Shown here piece after piece: positions 10,701-19,464 of a stretch of DNA of 64,000 nt. Each line of letters opens with the position of its first letter. The stretch's first letter is position 1. Made by a program: the position numbers and the translations under genes. Origin of the DNA: Janthinobacterium violaceinigrum (GTDB taxonomy: Bacteria > Pseudomonadota > Gammaproteobacteria > Burkholderiales > Burkholderiaceae_D); the NCBI RefSeq assembly GCF_009208555.1, contig NZ_WFLI01000004.1, positions 124,001 through 188,000 of the forward strand. The letters are read 5' to 3'. Below the pieces are notes generated by a model that was not told the DNA's origin, did not search any database, and saw only the letters and a list, made by a program, of their open reading frames with translations.

Positions 10701-10799
10701 GATGGTGTGGGTCAGTCGCGAGTTTGGAATTCGTTTGCAACAGCGCGGACAGGGAAGCCGGCTGCTTTCTGTAGTCAAGTATTTTACCAGACTGGGGGG

Positions 10800-10818
10800 C
10801 CGCAAATTAGAATTGCGG
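10800..10818. promoter_or_regulatory. Inverted repeat between divergent tkt and rsmE
   Basis: CCGCAA-N7-TTGCGG dyad in the 188-bp divergent spacer. A TATACT hexamer (10840-10845) facing rsmE and a TAAAAT hexamer facing tkt flank it, each without a convincing -35. It could be an operator; no regulator can be named. Confidence 0.35.
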
Positions 10819-10888
10819 CGTACTGGCCCGCCAAATGGCTATACTTTGACGTCTTTCCCACCCATATTTCGCCCAATCTAGGATTTGC

Positions 10889-11614
10889 ATGCCGCGTTTT
10901 TTCTGCCCCCAGCCGCTCGTCGCCGGCACCACCGTCTCCCTGCCGGAGGCCGTCGCCCACCATATCCAGGTCGTGCGCCTGGCGCCGGGCGACCTGATCA
11001 CCCTGTTCAATGGCGAAGGCGGCGAAGTGCAGGCCAGCCTGGTGGCGGTGGCCAAGCGCAGCGTGACGGCGCAGATACAGGCGCACGTGGCGCGCGAAGC
11101 GGAGCTGCCCTACGCCGTGACCCTGGCGCAAGCGCTGCCGGAAGCGTCGAAGATGGACTGGATCATTGAAAAAGCCATCGAACTGGGCGCGGCCGGCATC
11201 GTGCCGCTGTCGGCGCAACGCTGCGTGGTGCGCCTGTCCGCCGAACGGGCCGAGAAGAAATTGGCGCATTGGCAAGCCATCATCGTTTCCGCCTCGGAAC
11301 AAAGCGGCCGCAACCGCCTGGCGCAGCTGGCGCCATTGCAGGATTTCAATCACTGGAGCAGCCAGCAAGATTTACACAAACGCATCATCCTGACGCCGCG
11401 CGCCGAGCAGTCGCTGGCCGACTGGGCCCGTCACCAGCCGCCGCAGGCGATCACCGTGATGGTGGGACCGGAAGGCGGATTTTCGGAAGCGGAGGAAAAG
11501 GCGGCCATGGCCGCCGGCGCCATCGGCCTGGCTATGGGACCGCGTATCCTGCGCACGGAAACGGCGGGCCTGACGGCGCTGGCCACGCTGGGCGCCTTGT
11601 GGGGCGGGATGTAA
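10889..11614 (+). CDS. rsmE: 16S rRNA (uracil-1498-N3)-methyltransferase
   Basis: 241 residues. RsmE methylates N3 of U1498 in helix 44 of 16S rRNA using S-adenosylmethionine. It has an N-terminal PUA-like RNA-binding part (MPRFFCPQPLVAGTTVSLPE, then HHIQVVRLAPGD), followed by a SPOUT-fold catalytic part with the family motifs KMDWIIEKAIELGAAGIVPL, SASEQSGRN, and the knot sequences VMVGPEGGFSEAEE and MGPRILRTETAGLTAL that form the cofactor site. It is divergent from tkt. A degenerate second copy of the knot-coding 3' end lies about 3.5 kb downstream at 15068-15190. Confidence 0.96.
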   Translation: MPRFFCPQPLVAGTTVSLPEAVAHHIQVVRLAPGDLITLFNGEGGEVQASLVAVAKRSVTAQIQAHVAREAELPYAVTLAQALPEASKMDWIIEKAIELGAAGIVPLSAQRCVVRLSAERAEKKLAHWQAIIVSASEQSGRNRLAQLAPLQDFNHWSSQQDLHKRIILTPRAEQSLADWARHQPPQAITVMVGPEGGFSEAEEKAAMAAGAIGLAMGPRILRTETAGLTALATLGALWGGM

Positions 11615-11629
11615 GACGCAACAATCCAT

Positions 11630-11662
11630 AAAAAAAGCGCAGGGCGGTTACCCGCACTGCGC
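11630..11662 (-). terminator. Intrinsic terminator of TonB receptor gene
   Basis: GCGCAG/CTGCGC outer stem with an inner GCGG/CCGC stem, followed on the minus strand by a T7 tract (plus-strand A-run 11630-11636). It serves the leftward receptor gene ending at 11737. Confidence 0.8.
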
Positions 11663-11666
11663 CAGC

Positions 11667-11693
11667 GGTTCCGCACACCAGGTATGCGGAACC
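11667..11693. repeat. Perfect 9-bp inverted repeat
   Basis: GGTTCCGCA-N9-TGCGGAACC sits between the receptor stop and the terminator. It would form a second hairpin in the 3' UTR, perhaps stabilising the transcript or helping termination. Confidence 0.6.
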
Positions 11694-11736
11694 AGATCAT
11701 CAGGCAGCCCGTTCCGGCGCTGCCCTTCTTTTCCTG

Positions 11737-14517
11737 TTAGAACGTGTACTCGGCACCCAGTTTCAGGGTACGCGGACGCAGCACATAGCCGTCACGCACG
11801 TTGATTGGACGCGCTTGATCGAAGACGTTGTTGATATTCGCCAGCAAACGCAGGTTTTTGAAGCCCGTGTATGCAAAGTTCAGATCGGTACGCACGTCGC
11901 TGCCCAAACGGCATGGCAGGTCATCGGTTTTCAACGCAGCGCGGCAACCAGCATCGCCCCAGCGTGCTTCATCCGTCTCGTCGTTGTTCAACGTCGTTCC
12001 GGACTTGTAGTTGACGCGTACGCCAGCCGTGACCGGACCGTTACGCCATGCCGTGCTGAATACCGACACGACACGCGGGTTGCCACGCAAGCCGATGGTG
12101 TTTGGACGGTATTGGTTGGCATCGATGTCCCAGTAACGCAGCTTCAGGCCGACAGTCGTCGCCAGACCCATCGTCACCGTGCCATATTCGCCAGCCGAGA
12201 AACGGCCGTTCACGTCGATGTCCACGCCTTGGGTATCGGTCTTGCCGAAGTTTTCATAGCCCAGGAACAGCGATTGAATGCTACCGGCCCCCCAGGCGAC
12301 ATTCGCGCCTGGCGACAGTTCGTTGGCACGTGCGGCCAGACGACGGTCGGTATCGCTGATCGGATTACGCGCCAATTTTTCAGCATAGCCAGGCACATCT
12401 TCACGGGCCAGCACATACGGTACGTCACGGGTGCTGATCTCGTCACGGCGCTCGATCTTGAAGTAGTCGACAGCGATGCTGACGTTCTTGATCGGTTCTG
12501 CCACGAAGCCCAGCGTCAGGCTGCGCGAGGTTTCCGGTTTCAAGGTCGAGCTCGACGAAATCATGGCCGGAACCGATGTCAGGCAACCCGAGTTGTAGGC
12601 GGTGGCCGAATCGGAAACGTCGTTCGCATTACCTTTTTTCAGGATATCGCGGATCGCGGTGGCGGTATTGCAACGTTTTGGATCAAGTATGCTGTTGTAG
12701 AAACCGGTCACGCCCACTTTACCCAGTGTTTCCGGGATATTTGGCGCGCGGAATCCACCAGCGATCGTACCGCGCAACATCAGCTTCGGCGTTACCGTCC
12801 AGCGCGCAGCCAATTTAGGCGACACGTGGGCCGAGAAACCTGGCGCCTTGTCCATGCGCAATGCGCCGTTCAATTCCAGGCTTTTCAGCACGGGCGCGTT
12901 CAACTCCAGGAACGCCGCGCTCAGGTTGCGCTGACCATCGATCCACAGAGAACCTGTATTGATGATCTCGGCATTCATCACCGCGTCGACGGAGCGGATG
13001 TACATCTTTTCTTGACGCAACTCGGTGCCGAAAGCAAATGCCAATGGGCCGCCTGGCAAGCTCATCAGTTCACCGGTCAGCTTGGCGTCGATGAAGTTGG
13101 TCGACAGGTCGGCATCGGTACCGGCGAGTGGGAACATGCTGTTCAGCAATGCATCGCTATTGCCGCCACCCAACTTGTATTCGCCGCTGACGATAGCGGC
13201 AGGCAGGCGGTCACGGTGCGCGCCACGGCTGCGCTGGGTACCCTCGCCGCCGGTACGGCCAATGGTGGCTTCCCAGTCATAGGTGCCGATCGTGCCTTCC
13301 AGACCAGCCATGACGCGGTACTGCGTCGCTTTTGCTGGCGATTTCCAGTCCAGGTTGGAATCCATGAAGCGATAGTCCAGGCCCACGGGGAAGTTATACG
13401 GGTTGTAAGGCGAGTTTGCCGGCAATTTAGGTTTCTGCACGGTTTGCGATTGCTTCTTGTTGCCGTCGAACCAGCTCCATGGCGAACCAGCAGCCATGCC
13501 GAATGGCAGTGGCGAGTAATCGGTGCGGGTATCCGAATACGACACTTCGGCGAAGCCGCGCGTGGTGTCGCTGAGCTTGAAGTGCAATGCGCTGTACAGA
13601 TTGACGCGTTCGGCGCCATCCGACGACGGGTTAATGCCGTTCAAATCGCTGACGCACAGGCCGGAAGCGTTGAAAGTGGTACAGCCCTTGACTGCCTGGC
13701 GTACCTTGCGGCCGCTTTCGTTCAGGTTGCCCGGGAACGAGGTCAGGCTAGGGTCGCCGAAGGCGGTGGAAACATATTTTTTGTGCCACTCAGGGTACTC
13801 GCGCAGCACTTTGCTGAGTTTGTAGCCTTCGCGCTTGTAGCCTTCGATGTTGAAGAAAACGTTGTAGCGGTCTTTTTCCAGATCGCCATAACCAGCCAAC
13901 ACGCCTACCGTCGTTTGCTTGCCGATGTTCGGCTCAATGCCTTGCTGATAGTTGGCGCTCGTGCTGACGCCCTGGAAGCTCTTGCGGGTGATGATGTTGA
14001 TCACGCCAGCCAGCGCATCGGAACCGTAGATCGCGGAGGCGCCGTCCTTGAGCACCTCGACGCGGTCGATCACGTCGGCCGGAATGGAATCGAGGTTGAC
14101 GAACGTATCTTTCGCGCCATCGGCGAACGGATAATTGGAAACGCGGCGGCCATTGACCAGCACCAGGGTAGCGCCGGTGCCCAGGCCACGCATCGATGCG
14201 CCGGACGCACCGCGTGCAAAGCTGCTGGAGTTGCCATCATCCTTGATCGCGCCCGTGTCGAACGAGGTCAGCGTATCGAGAATCTGACGCACGGTATTGG
14301 CACCAGTCGCCTTGATTTCATCACGACGCAAGACGGTCACGGGCGAGGCAGTCTCGGTATCCATGCGCTTGATGTTCGAACCAGTCACTTCAACACGTTG
14401 CATCACCGGCTCCGCGGTACCTGCTGTGTTTTGTGCGTGGGCGGAGGCAGCAATGGCGCTCAAAGCAAAAAACACCGCCTTACTGATAGGGCTTAATTTT
14501 GGTTTACTCAGCATCAT
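11737..14517 (-). CDS. TonB-dependent outer-membrane receptor
   Basis: 926 residues. It has a signal peptide (about residues 1-28, ending ASAHAQ), a periplasmic plug domain beginning with VEVTGSNIKRMDTETASPV and containing LVLVNGRRVSNYPF and GASAIYGSDALAGVINIITRK, then a 22-strand-type barrel ending in the aromatic terminus LKLGAEYTF expected for BAM insertion. Such receptors import scarce large ligands (siderophores, vitamin B12, oligosaccharides, peptides) driven by TonB-ExbBD. No N-terminal signalling extension is present. No transport partner or sigma/anti-sigma pair adjoins it, so the ligand cannot be named. A well-spaced promoter and an operator-like dyad lie upstream at 14592-14646. 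Confidence 0.92.
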   Translation of the reverse strand: MMLSKPKLSPISKAVFFALSAIAASAHAQNTAGTAEPVMQRVEVTGSNIKRMDTETASPVTVLRRDEIKATGANTVRQILDTLTSFDTGAIKDDGNSSSFARGASGASMRGLGTGATLVLVNGRRVSNYPFADGAKDTFVNLDSIPADVIDRVEVLKDGASAIYGSDALAGVINIITRKSFQGVSTSANYQQGIEPNIGKQTTVGVLAGYGDLEKDRYNVFFNIEGYKREGYKLSKVLREYPEWHKKYVSTAFGDPSLTSFPGNLNESGRKVRQAVKGCTTFNASGLCVSDLNGINPSSDGAERVNLYSALHFKLSDTTRGFAEVSYSDTRTDYSPLPFGMAAGSPWSWFDGNKKQSQTVQKPKLPANSPYNPYNFPVGLDYRFMDSNLDWKSPAKATQYRVMAGLEGTIGTYDWEATIGRTGGEGTQRSRGAHRDRLPAAIVSGEYKLGGGNSDALLNSMFPLAGTDADLSTNFIDAKLTGELMSLPGGPLAFAFGTELRQEKMYIRSVDAVMNAEIINTGSLWIDGQRNLSAAFLELNAPVLKSLELNGALRMDKAPGFSAHVSPKLAARWTVTPKLMLRGTIAGGFRAPNIPETLGKVGVTGFYNSILDPKRCNTATAIRDILKKGNANDVSDSATAYNSGCLTSVPAMISSSSTLKPETSRSLTLGFVAEPIKNVSIAVDYFKIERRDEISTRDVPYVLAREDVPGYAEKLARNPISDTDRRLAARANELSPGANVAWGAGSIQSLFLGYENFGKTDTQGVDIDVNGRFSAGEYGTVTMGLATTVGLKLRYWDIDANQYRPNTIGLRGNPRVVSVFSTAWRNGPVTAGVRVNYKSGTTLNNDETDEARWGDAGCRAALKTDDLPCRLGSDVRTDLNFAYTGFKNLRLLANINNVFDQARPINVRDGYVLRPRTLKLGAEYTF

Positions 14518-14591
14518 GTTCTAGCAATCTCAACTTGTAATTTTTAATGAAAACCAGGCAACTGGATCACAGTGGCTCATGTGGCACTTTT

Positions 14592-14614
14592 TTGTATCAA
14601 ATTTTTTGACACAA
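14592..14614 (-). promoter_or_regulatory. Operator-like inverted repeat at receptor promoter
   Basis: TTGTATCAA-N5-TTGACACAA, a 23-bp dyad with one mismatch. It overlaps the predicted start of transcription (about 14611) of the TonB receptor promoter, the position expected for a repressor site. Confidence 0.5.
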
Positions 14615-14617
14615 GTA

Positions 14618-14646
14618 AGTATCTGTAACAGGAAAAATATTGTCAA
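14618..14646 (-). promoter_or_regulatory. Sigma-70-type promoter for TonB receptor gene
   Basis: On the minus strand, TTGACA (14641-14646) is followed after exactly 17 bp by GATACT (14618-14623). The -35 is a perfect consensus and the -10 is a fair match. It would give a leader of roughly 95 nt before the receptor start. Confidence 0.65.
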
Positions 14647-15067
14647 TTAACATGGTCGAATCCTTAAGGTATTGCAGAAAAAACTGTCAAATACTCTTTT
14701 TCTGTTGTTTTTTAACATTGAAATTGAGCAACGTTAGCGTTTTTTCAGCGATTTATCATGCTACAAAGCAACAAAACGGGCGGGTCGCAGCACCGTCATG
14801 CCGACCGTTTTCCAGCCTGTCGCCACCCTCATTTCCCCAATGAAAACGCACAGAAAACCGCTTGTTCCAGGCACCATTTTGCGCAGTAATACTCCCCCAC
14901 AGAACTTATCAATAAAGAAATATATTTTCACGAAACAATATTTTTAATGGAAAACGAAGAAACTATCGAAATGAAATGCTGCACCTGCCACGTTTCCCAT
15001 CAAATATCAATGTGCGAACGGCACATTGTTAAATCGGCTGCCTGCCGCGCGCGCCACGCTGCGTGCT
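14647..15067. other. AT-rich non-coding stretch upstream of TonB receptor
   Basis: No convincing gene on either strand. Much of it is AT-rich compared with the coding DNA, with runs such as the T-rich segment near 14690-14720. It separates the receptor promoter from the rsmE relic. No repeat or RNA family was recognised. Confidence 0.6.
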
Positions 15068-15190
15068 GTCGCCAGCCGCGGCAAGCGATCGCGCTGATGC
15101 GCGGGCCCGCAGGCCCAACGGTTGTCCATGGGGCCGCGTCCTGCGCACGACACGGCGGGCCTGGCGGCGCTGTGCACCGTGAGCGTCCTG
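15068..15190 (+). pseudogene. Decayed relic of an rsmE 3' end
   Basis: Two blocks align with the intact rsmE at 11432-11580. In one frame the relic reads RQPRQAIALMRGPAG against RHQPPQAITVMVGPEGG. After a gap and frame change it reads MGPRPAHDTAGLAALCTV against MGPRILRTETAGLTALATL. At DNA level CCTGCGCACG and the stretch ACGGCGGGCCTG-x-CGGCGCTG are shared. The intervening FSEAEEKAAMAAGAIGLA-coding part is missing. It has the same orientation as rsmE and cannot encode a functional enzyme. It is probably left from a duplication or from recombination with a related chromosome. Confidence 0.7.
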
Positions 15191-15241
15191 CGGGACAGCA
15201 TGCAAGGCATGCGTGACGCCGGCCGGGCAAGGCGTGCCGCC

Positions 15242-15280
15242 AAAAAAATACCCCGCGAGCTTTGCAGCTTGCGGGGTATT
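15242..15280 (-). terminator. Intrinsic terminator of Oar-like receptor gene
   Basis: AATACCCCGC/GCGGGGTATT perfect 10-bp stem (15247-15256 with 15271-15280), followed on the minus strand by a T7 tract (A-run 15242-15248). It acts on leftward transcription from the receptor at 15375. Confidence 0.85.
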
Positions 15281-15332
15281 GAGCGGCATGACTGACCATG
15301 CCTGTTGCTATATCCGTCTGTACACTCCAGCC

Positions 15333-15362
15333 TTCACCGGCTGACAACCGTCAGCCGGTGAA
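15333..15362. repeat. 13-bp perfect hairpin after receptor stop codon
   Basis: TTCACCGGCTGAC-AACC-GTCAGCCGGTGAA, a perfect 13-bp stem with a 4-nt loop, starting 12 bp beyond the stop codon of the leftward receptor. It has no T-tract, so it is not by itself a terminator. It may protect the mRNA 3' end ahead of the true terminator at 15242-15280. Confidence 0.75.
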
Positions 15363-15374
15363 GATGGAATCACA

Positions 15375-18300
15375 TCAGAACTTGTGGCTGTACTGGGCCG
15401 ACAAGCGTACGGAACGTGGGCTCGAGTAGGAATTGACCATCAGAGCGGTTGGGCTGACAGCAGTGCCGGCGGCGCTGGTGTTGTAGCCTTCATCGATCGA
15501 TTGCGCCACTTGACGGTTGGTTGCATTGAGCACGTCAACTTTCAGCACGACGCCCTTGATTTGCTCTGGCTTGTAGATGAAGTTCAAGTCCAGGCGCATT
15601 TCCGTAGGCAGCGTACCGAGAGCGCCACGGCCGTTTGCACCGGTTGGGCACAGGAAGAAGATCGAGCCGTATTGCGACAAGCCCAGACCCTGTTGATCCA
15701 TGGACGCTGGAATATTGCAGGTACGCGACATAGGGCGGCCCGTCGCCACCAGCAAGTTACCACCGACGCCAAACTGGCTCGTGAACTCATAGTAACCGTA
15801 GGTTTTCAACTGATGCGCACGGTTGTTCGGCAGTAAGCCGCTGCCGTTGAGCATCGTTTCCGGGAAGTCCCAGCTCGAGCTGAAGCCCACGTCGGCCTGG
15901 CCGTTATCCGACTTGGTCTGACCTTCCTGATTGCCTTCGCTGCGCGACCAGGTGTAGTTCATCTTGCCGTACCAGCCATTGCGCATCGGATGTTCCAGCA
16001 TGAATTCCAGCGACGTGTAGGTACGCTTGGCTTGCTCCGGGAAGCCCGCATCGGCAGCCGTGATCGTCACTGCGCGCTGTGCACCATTTGGTCCCACCGG
16101 GATCATGAAGGTGTTGTCCTTGCCTGGATTGAACAGGGCGCCGTTCCAGCCATGGTCGTCGAAGTACTCTTTTTCAGCGCCCGTCAGCTTGGCGGAAATG
16201 GCGCGTGGATCCGAGTAGTCATCGATCGTGTTTTTCAGCTTGCGATACGTGAACTTGATGCCGCCGTTGAAATCAGGCGTCAGCACTTTCTCGAAGCCCA
16301 GGTTGATTTCGTCCTGGAAGTGGGCCTTCAGGTTGGTCGAAGCCAATTCATTGGCGCGTTTTTCCTGGCCAAATTCATTGTTAGCCGAAACAACATTGCT
16401 GATCGGGTTCAGGCCCAGCGGTGCACCCGTGGTCGGATTGACGCCGGTATAGGTGTAGAAGCGGTCCGTATTCAGCGAGGCGCCGGCGAAACGTACTGCC
16501 ATGTTCGCAGGCAGCTGCATGAAGTAGCGGCCAGCCGTACCGAAGACTTTCAGCGAACCGTCGCCATACACATTCCAGGCCGCATTCAAACGCGGTGCCA
16601 GCATGTTTTTCTGTTCCACGAAGGTTTCGCCGATACCGTTCATGTTCTTGAACGATTCATTGCGCAAGCCCAGGGTCACGACCAGGTTTTCGGTGGCTTG
16701 ATAACGGTCTTCGATGTACTGTGCCGATTGCACGACGGACGGGGTCGAGCCGCCGCGCTGCAGGTTTTCACGCACGTAGTAACCCTGGGTACCGTAACCG
16801 CCGCCCGCTGCCGGGGAAATATTGTGGCCGGACAATACCGTGTTCGGATCGGTTTTCAGGTAAGTCCAGGTACCGCCGCCGGCAGCTTCCGTACCGTTCA
16901 GGGCATTGATCTTGTTGTGGTCAAGACCGCCGCGTATCGTGTGCTGCTTGGCCAGTTTGTATTCCAGATCCAGGCGATAGCCGCGGTTGGTGTCTTGCGC
17001 ACCGTCGCGCAACAGGGCCGAGCTGAAACCCTGCACCTGGCTAGGCTGGTAATTCAAGCCTGGCACCTGGTTGTCCGGGGAAGCGACGACAGGACGCAAG
17101 CCCGGGATGTAGCCGAACGGATTTTGCTCGCGCTGGGTCTTGGCCTGGCCGACCAGGGCTTGCACGGTCAGATCGTCGGTCACATAGCTGGTCAGCTTCA
17201 GGATGTCGATGTTCGAACCCTGGGCGGCTGCCAGTGCGGCGCCGGTGGCGTTGAGGAACAGCACGCCAGCCGAATAGTTCTTGAACTTGGCGCCGCCGTT
17301 TTGTACATAGCCACGCTTCTTGGTGGCATAGTCAAAGCCGTAGTATTGATCGTCAACGTTCGACTCGTCCGAAATATGCGTGTATTCGAGGCGGTTGTTG
17401 TCGGTGATATTCCAGTCGATCTTGGCGATATAGCGTGGCACGTCCGATTTTTGCACCAGCCAGCCAGTCTGGCCATTCACGGTGCTGGTCGATCCCAGGC
17501 GTGCCGTTTCGCGGTCCATCTTGGTAAATTCGCCACCCAGATAGATGAACAGCTTGTCCTTGATCAGCGGGCCGCTGACATAGGCGTTGTAGACCTTCTC
17601 GGTCAGCTTGTCGCCTTCGCGGTAGTTGAAGATCGTGCCATCCGTTTTCGGATTGGCGCCCGTGTTCGGGAACATGATGTTCTTTGCCTTGCCGCGCAGC
17701 GAATCAGGCGCGTAGGTAAAGCCGGCACCGAATTCCCAGTTATTGGTACCGCTCTTGGTGGTGATATTGACCACGCCACCCGTCGAACGACCAAATTCGG
17801 CGCCGTAGCCACCGGTGATGATTTGCGCTTCAGCAATCGAGCCGAACGGCAAGGACGAGTAACCGACCTGGTACAGGCTGTTGGTAACGGGGAAACCGTT
17901 GATATACGCCGCATTTTCCGACGCGCTGGAGCCGCCGAAGCTGGCGGCGTTGTTGCCGTAGCGCGAGTCGGCGCGCGTGGTGCCGCCAGCCAATTGCACG
18001 ATGTTGGCAACGGTAGGGGCCAGTGGCAGGGTAGCCAGTTCGCGGGAATTGAAGGAGGAACCGGAATTGGAACTGGTGACATCGATCGCGCGGCGGCGGC
18101 TCGTCACGTTCACGGTTTGCACCTGCTGCAGGGCGACTTCGCTTTCCTGGCCGATGCGCACTTCCACGTCCTGCGTGCTGACGACGGAGGAGCCTTTCAG
18201 CAGCGTCACTTTGTAGTTGCCAACTGGCAGGGAGGTGATGCGGAACGTGCCATTTGCGTCAGGTGAAATGGTCCGTTTGAAGCCATTGTCTGCACCGACG

Positions 18301-18455
18301 ATCAACACCGACGCGCTGGCATCCGGCGCAATCTTGCCGATGATGTTGCCGGTAGCATTCGACTGTGCCATTACCGCTGGAACAATCGCGGCGCTCAATA
18401 CCGATGCGCTGAATGCGATCGTTAATGCGCGTGCTATTACAGTTTTTCTCAACAT
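15375..18455 (-). CDS. Oar-like TonB-dependent receptor with carboxypeptidase-regulatory-type N-domain
   Basis: 1026 residues. The signal peptide (to about residue 30, PAVMAQS) is followed by a short carboxypeptidase-regulatory/CNA-B-like beta-sandwich (GNIIGKIAPDASASVLIV...FRITSLPVGNYKVTLLKG). Then come a plug (TSRRRAIDVTSSNSGSSF, GGYGAEFGRSTGGVVNITT) and a long barrel ending VRLSAQYSHKF. This architecture matches the Oar subgroup, named from Myxococcus Oar, often tied to protein or peptide handling at the outer membrane. The start at 18453-18455 has a reasonable ribosome binding site (AGGGA, 5 nt away). Ligand unknown. It has its own terminator and lies in a three-receptor neighbourhood. 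Confidence 0.9.
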   Translation of the reverse strand: MLRKTVIARALTIAFSASVLSAAIVPAVMAQSNATGNIIGKIAPDASASVLIVGADNGFKRTISPDANGTFRITSLPVGNYKVTLLKGSSVVSTQDVEVRIGQESEVALQQVQTVNVTSRRRAIDVTSSNSGSSFNSRELATLPLAPTVANIVQLAGGTTRADSRYGNNAASFGGSSASENAAYINGFPVTNSLYQVGYSSLPFGSIAEAQIITGGYGAEFGRSTGGVVNITTKSGTNNWEFGAGFTYAPDSLRGKAKNIMFPNTGANPKTDGTIFNYREGDKLTEKVYNAYVSGPLIKDKLFIYLGGEFTKMDRETARLGSTSTVNGQTGWLVQKSDVPRYIAKIDWNITDNNRLEYTHISDESNVDDQYYGFDYATKKRGYVQNGGAKFKNYSAGVLFLNATGAALAAAQGSNIDILKLTSYVTDDLTVQALVGQAKTQREQNPFGYIPGLRPVVASPDNQVPGLNYQPSQVQGFSSALLRDGAQDTNRGYRLDLEYKLAKQHTIRGGLDHNKINALNGTEAAGGGTWTYLKTDPNTVLSGHNISPAAGGGYGTQGYYVRENLQRGGSTPSVVQSAQYIEDRYQATENLVVTLGLRNESFKNMNGIGETFVEQKNMLAPRLNAAWNVYGDGSLKVFGTAGRYFMQLPANMAVRFAGASLNTDRFYTYTGVNPTTGAPLGLNPISNVVSANNEFGQEKRANELASTNLKAHFQDEINLGFEKVLTPDFNGGIKFTYRKLKNTIDDYSDPRAISAKLTGAEKEYFDDHGWNGALFNPGKDNTFMIPVGPNGAQRAVTITAADAGFPEQAKRTYTSLEFMLEHPMRNGWYGKMNYTWSRSEGNQEGQTKSDNGQADVGFSSSWDFPETMLNGSGLLPNNRAHQLKTYGYYEFTSQFGVGGNLLVATGRPMSRTCNIPASMDQQGLGLSQYGSIFFLCPTGANGRGALGTLPTEMRLDLNFIYKPEQIKGVVLKVDVLNATNRQVAQSIDEGYNTSAAGTAVSPTALMVNSYSSPRSVRLSAQYSHKF

Positions 18456-19380
18456 GTCATTCCCTATTATTTATGAGCGTAGTGATACTGCTTTGGTAAA
18501 GGAGTTCATCACTCACACTTATGCGTTTTTGAACGCTTTACTCTCATCGCCTTGTTATCCCGTCACACAAGGCATCCTCTCGGTCTCCACTTTGCATACG
18601 CAAAATAAAACAGAATGACACATCGAAACATATTGAATCGAGCTGGTCAATAAAATTAGAAAAACTGTTCTGTTGACGCAACACTTCAATTTAGCTAACA
18701 AACAGGCGCACGAAATCGCATCCGGGCTGAATGAAAACATTCGCGGACGAAGGGGCATCTATTGGGAATGCCTGCAGACAGTGGCTTTGCGCCAATGGAA
18801 TCAAGAACTGCGGAAACAGCTTATTCTAAAAAGATGAATATACGGAGCCGGAGAAATAAATGACATGAAAGACAGAATCATTTTTTCGAGGCGAGGAAAA
18901 ACATATTACGGAAAGACCCCGCAATAGATGAATCACATTTTCCTCAGAAATACATATCTATGAAAAGAAATTCCTCGCCATATTATAAAAATAAAACATC
19001 GCCTTCCATTGGAAAAACAGCAGCGACAAAAGGCGACGCTGTTCATTTCCCGAAATGAGTGCGAAACAAAAATACAGGCTTGCTTCGGCAAGAAGCAAAA
19101 CACTATCAAATCACACGTAATGGCAGGGAGTCAACAAAATCAAGTTGCCGCAACAAAAAAGCAACACAAATTCGCCTGAAAAATAAGGCCCGGTTTTGCG
19201 CTCCCCAACATGGAGCGGCACGCGCACCAGCAACACACCGTTTTGCACCAAAATGTGGCATGCGGCGACAGCCGGAAACCACTGCGCGCCGGCGCCACGG
19301 CACGGTGACGGCCATGCCTGCCAGACGACATGTTGCGCCCAAAGAAAGTCGGGGCAAACGATACGGTGCGTGATGTAGAG
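18456..19380. other. Long AT-rich intergenic region
   Basis: About 0.9 kb with no supportable gene on either strand. The first half (18456-19100) is much more AT-rich than the flanking genes. A small dyad TTTGC-ATAC-GCAAA lies at 18591-18604, within the upstream region of the Oar-like receptor, and could be an operator. The region 19180-19370 is GC-richer and might be eroded coding DNA, but I could not identify it. Confidence 0.55.
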
Positions 19381-19381
19381 G

Positions 19382-19438
19382 TAAAATAGCGCCCTGATGC
19401 CCTCACGGGGCACAACACACTCTCCGCTAGATACGGAG
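19382..19438 (+). promoter_or_regulatory. -10 element and two leader hairpins before the FAD oxidoreductase
   Basis: A TAAAAT hexamer at 19382-19387 lacks a clear -35. Downstream are two small hairpins, TGCCC-TCACG-GGGCA (19398-19412) and CTCCG-N7-CGGAG (19422-19438), ending 26 bp before the ATG. It does not match a riboswitch I know. Confidence 0.35.
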
Positions 19439-19464
19439 CCCGGCAATTTTTAAAAATACACACC

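Noticed and set aside
11815..14496. Rightward 893-codon frame opposite the TonB receptor
   Set aside because: Antisense shadow. The opposite strand encodes a complete receptor with signal peptide, plug and aromatic C-terminus.
15007..15347. Leftward small frames around 15.0-15.3 kb
   Set aside because: They lie on the reverse of the rsmE relic and terminator hairpins; no ribosome binding site or conserved features.
15990..18266. Rightward 758-codon frame opposite the Oar-like receptor
   Set aside because: Same antisense effect; no recognisable protein features.
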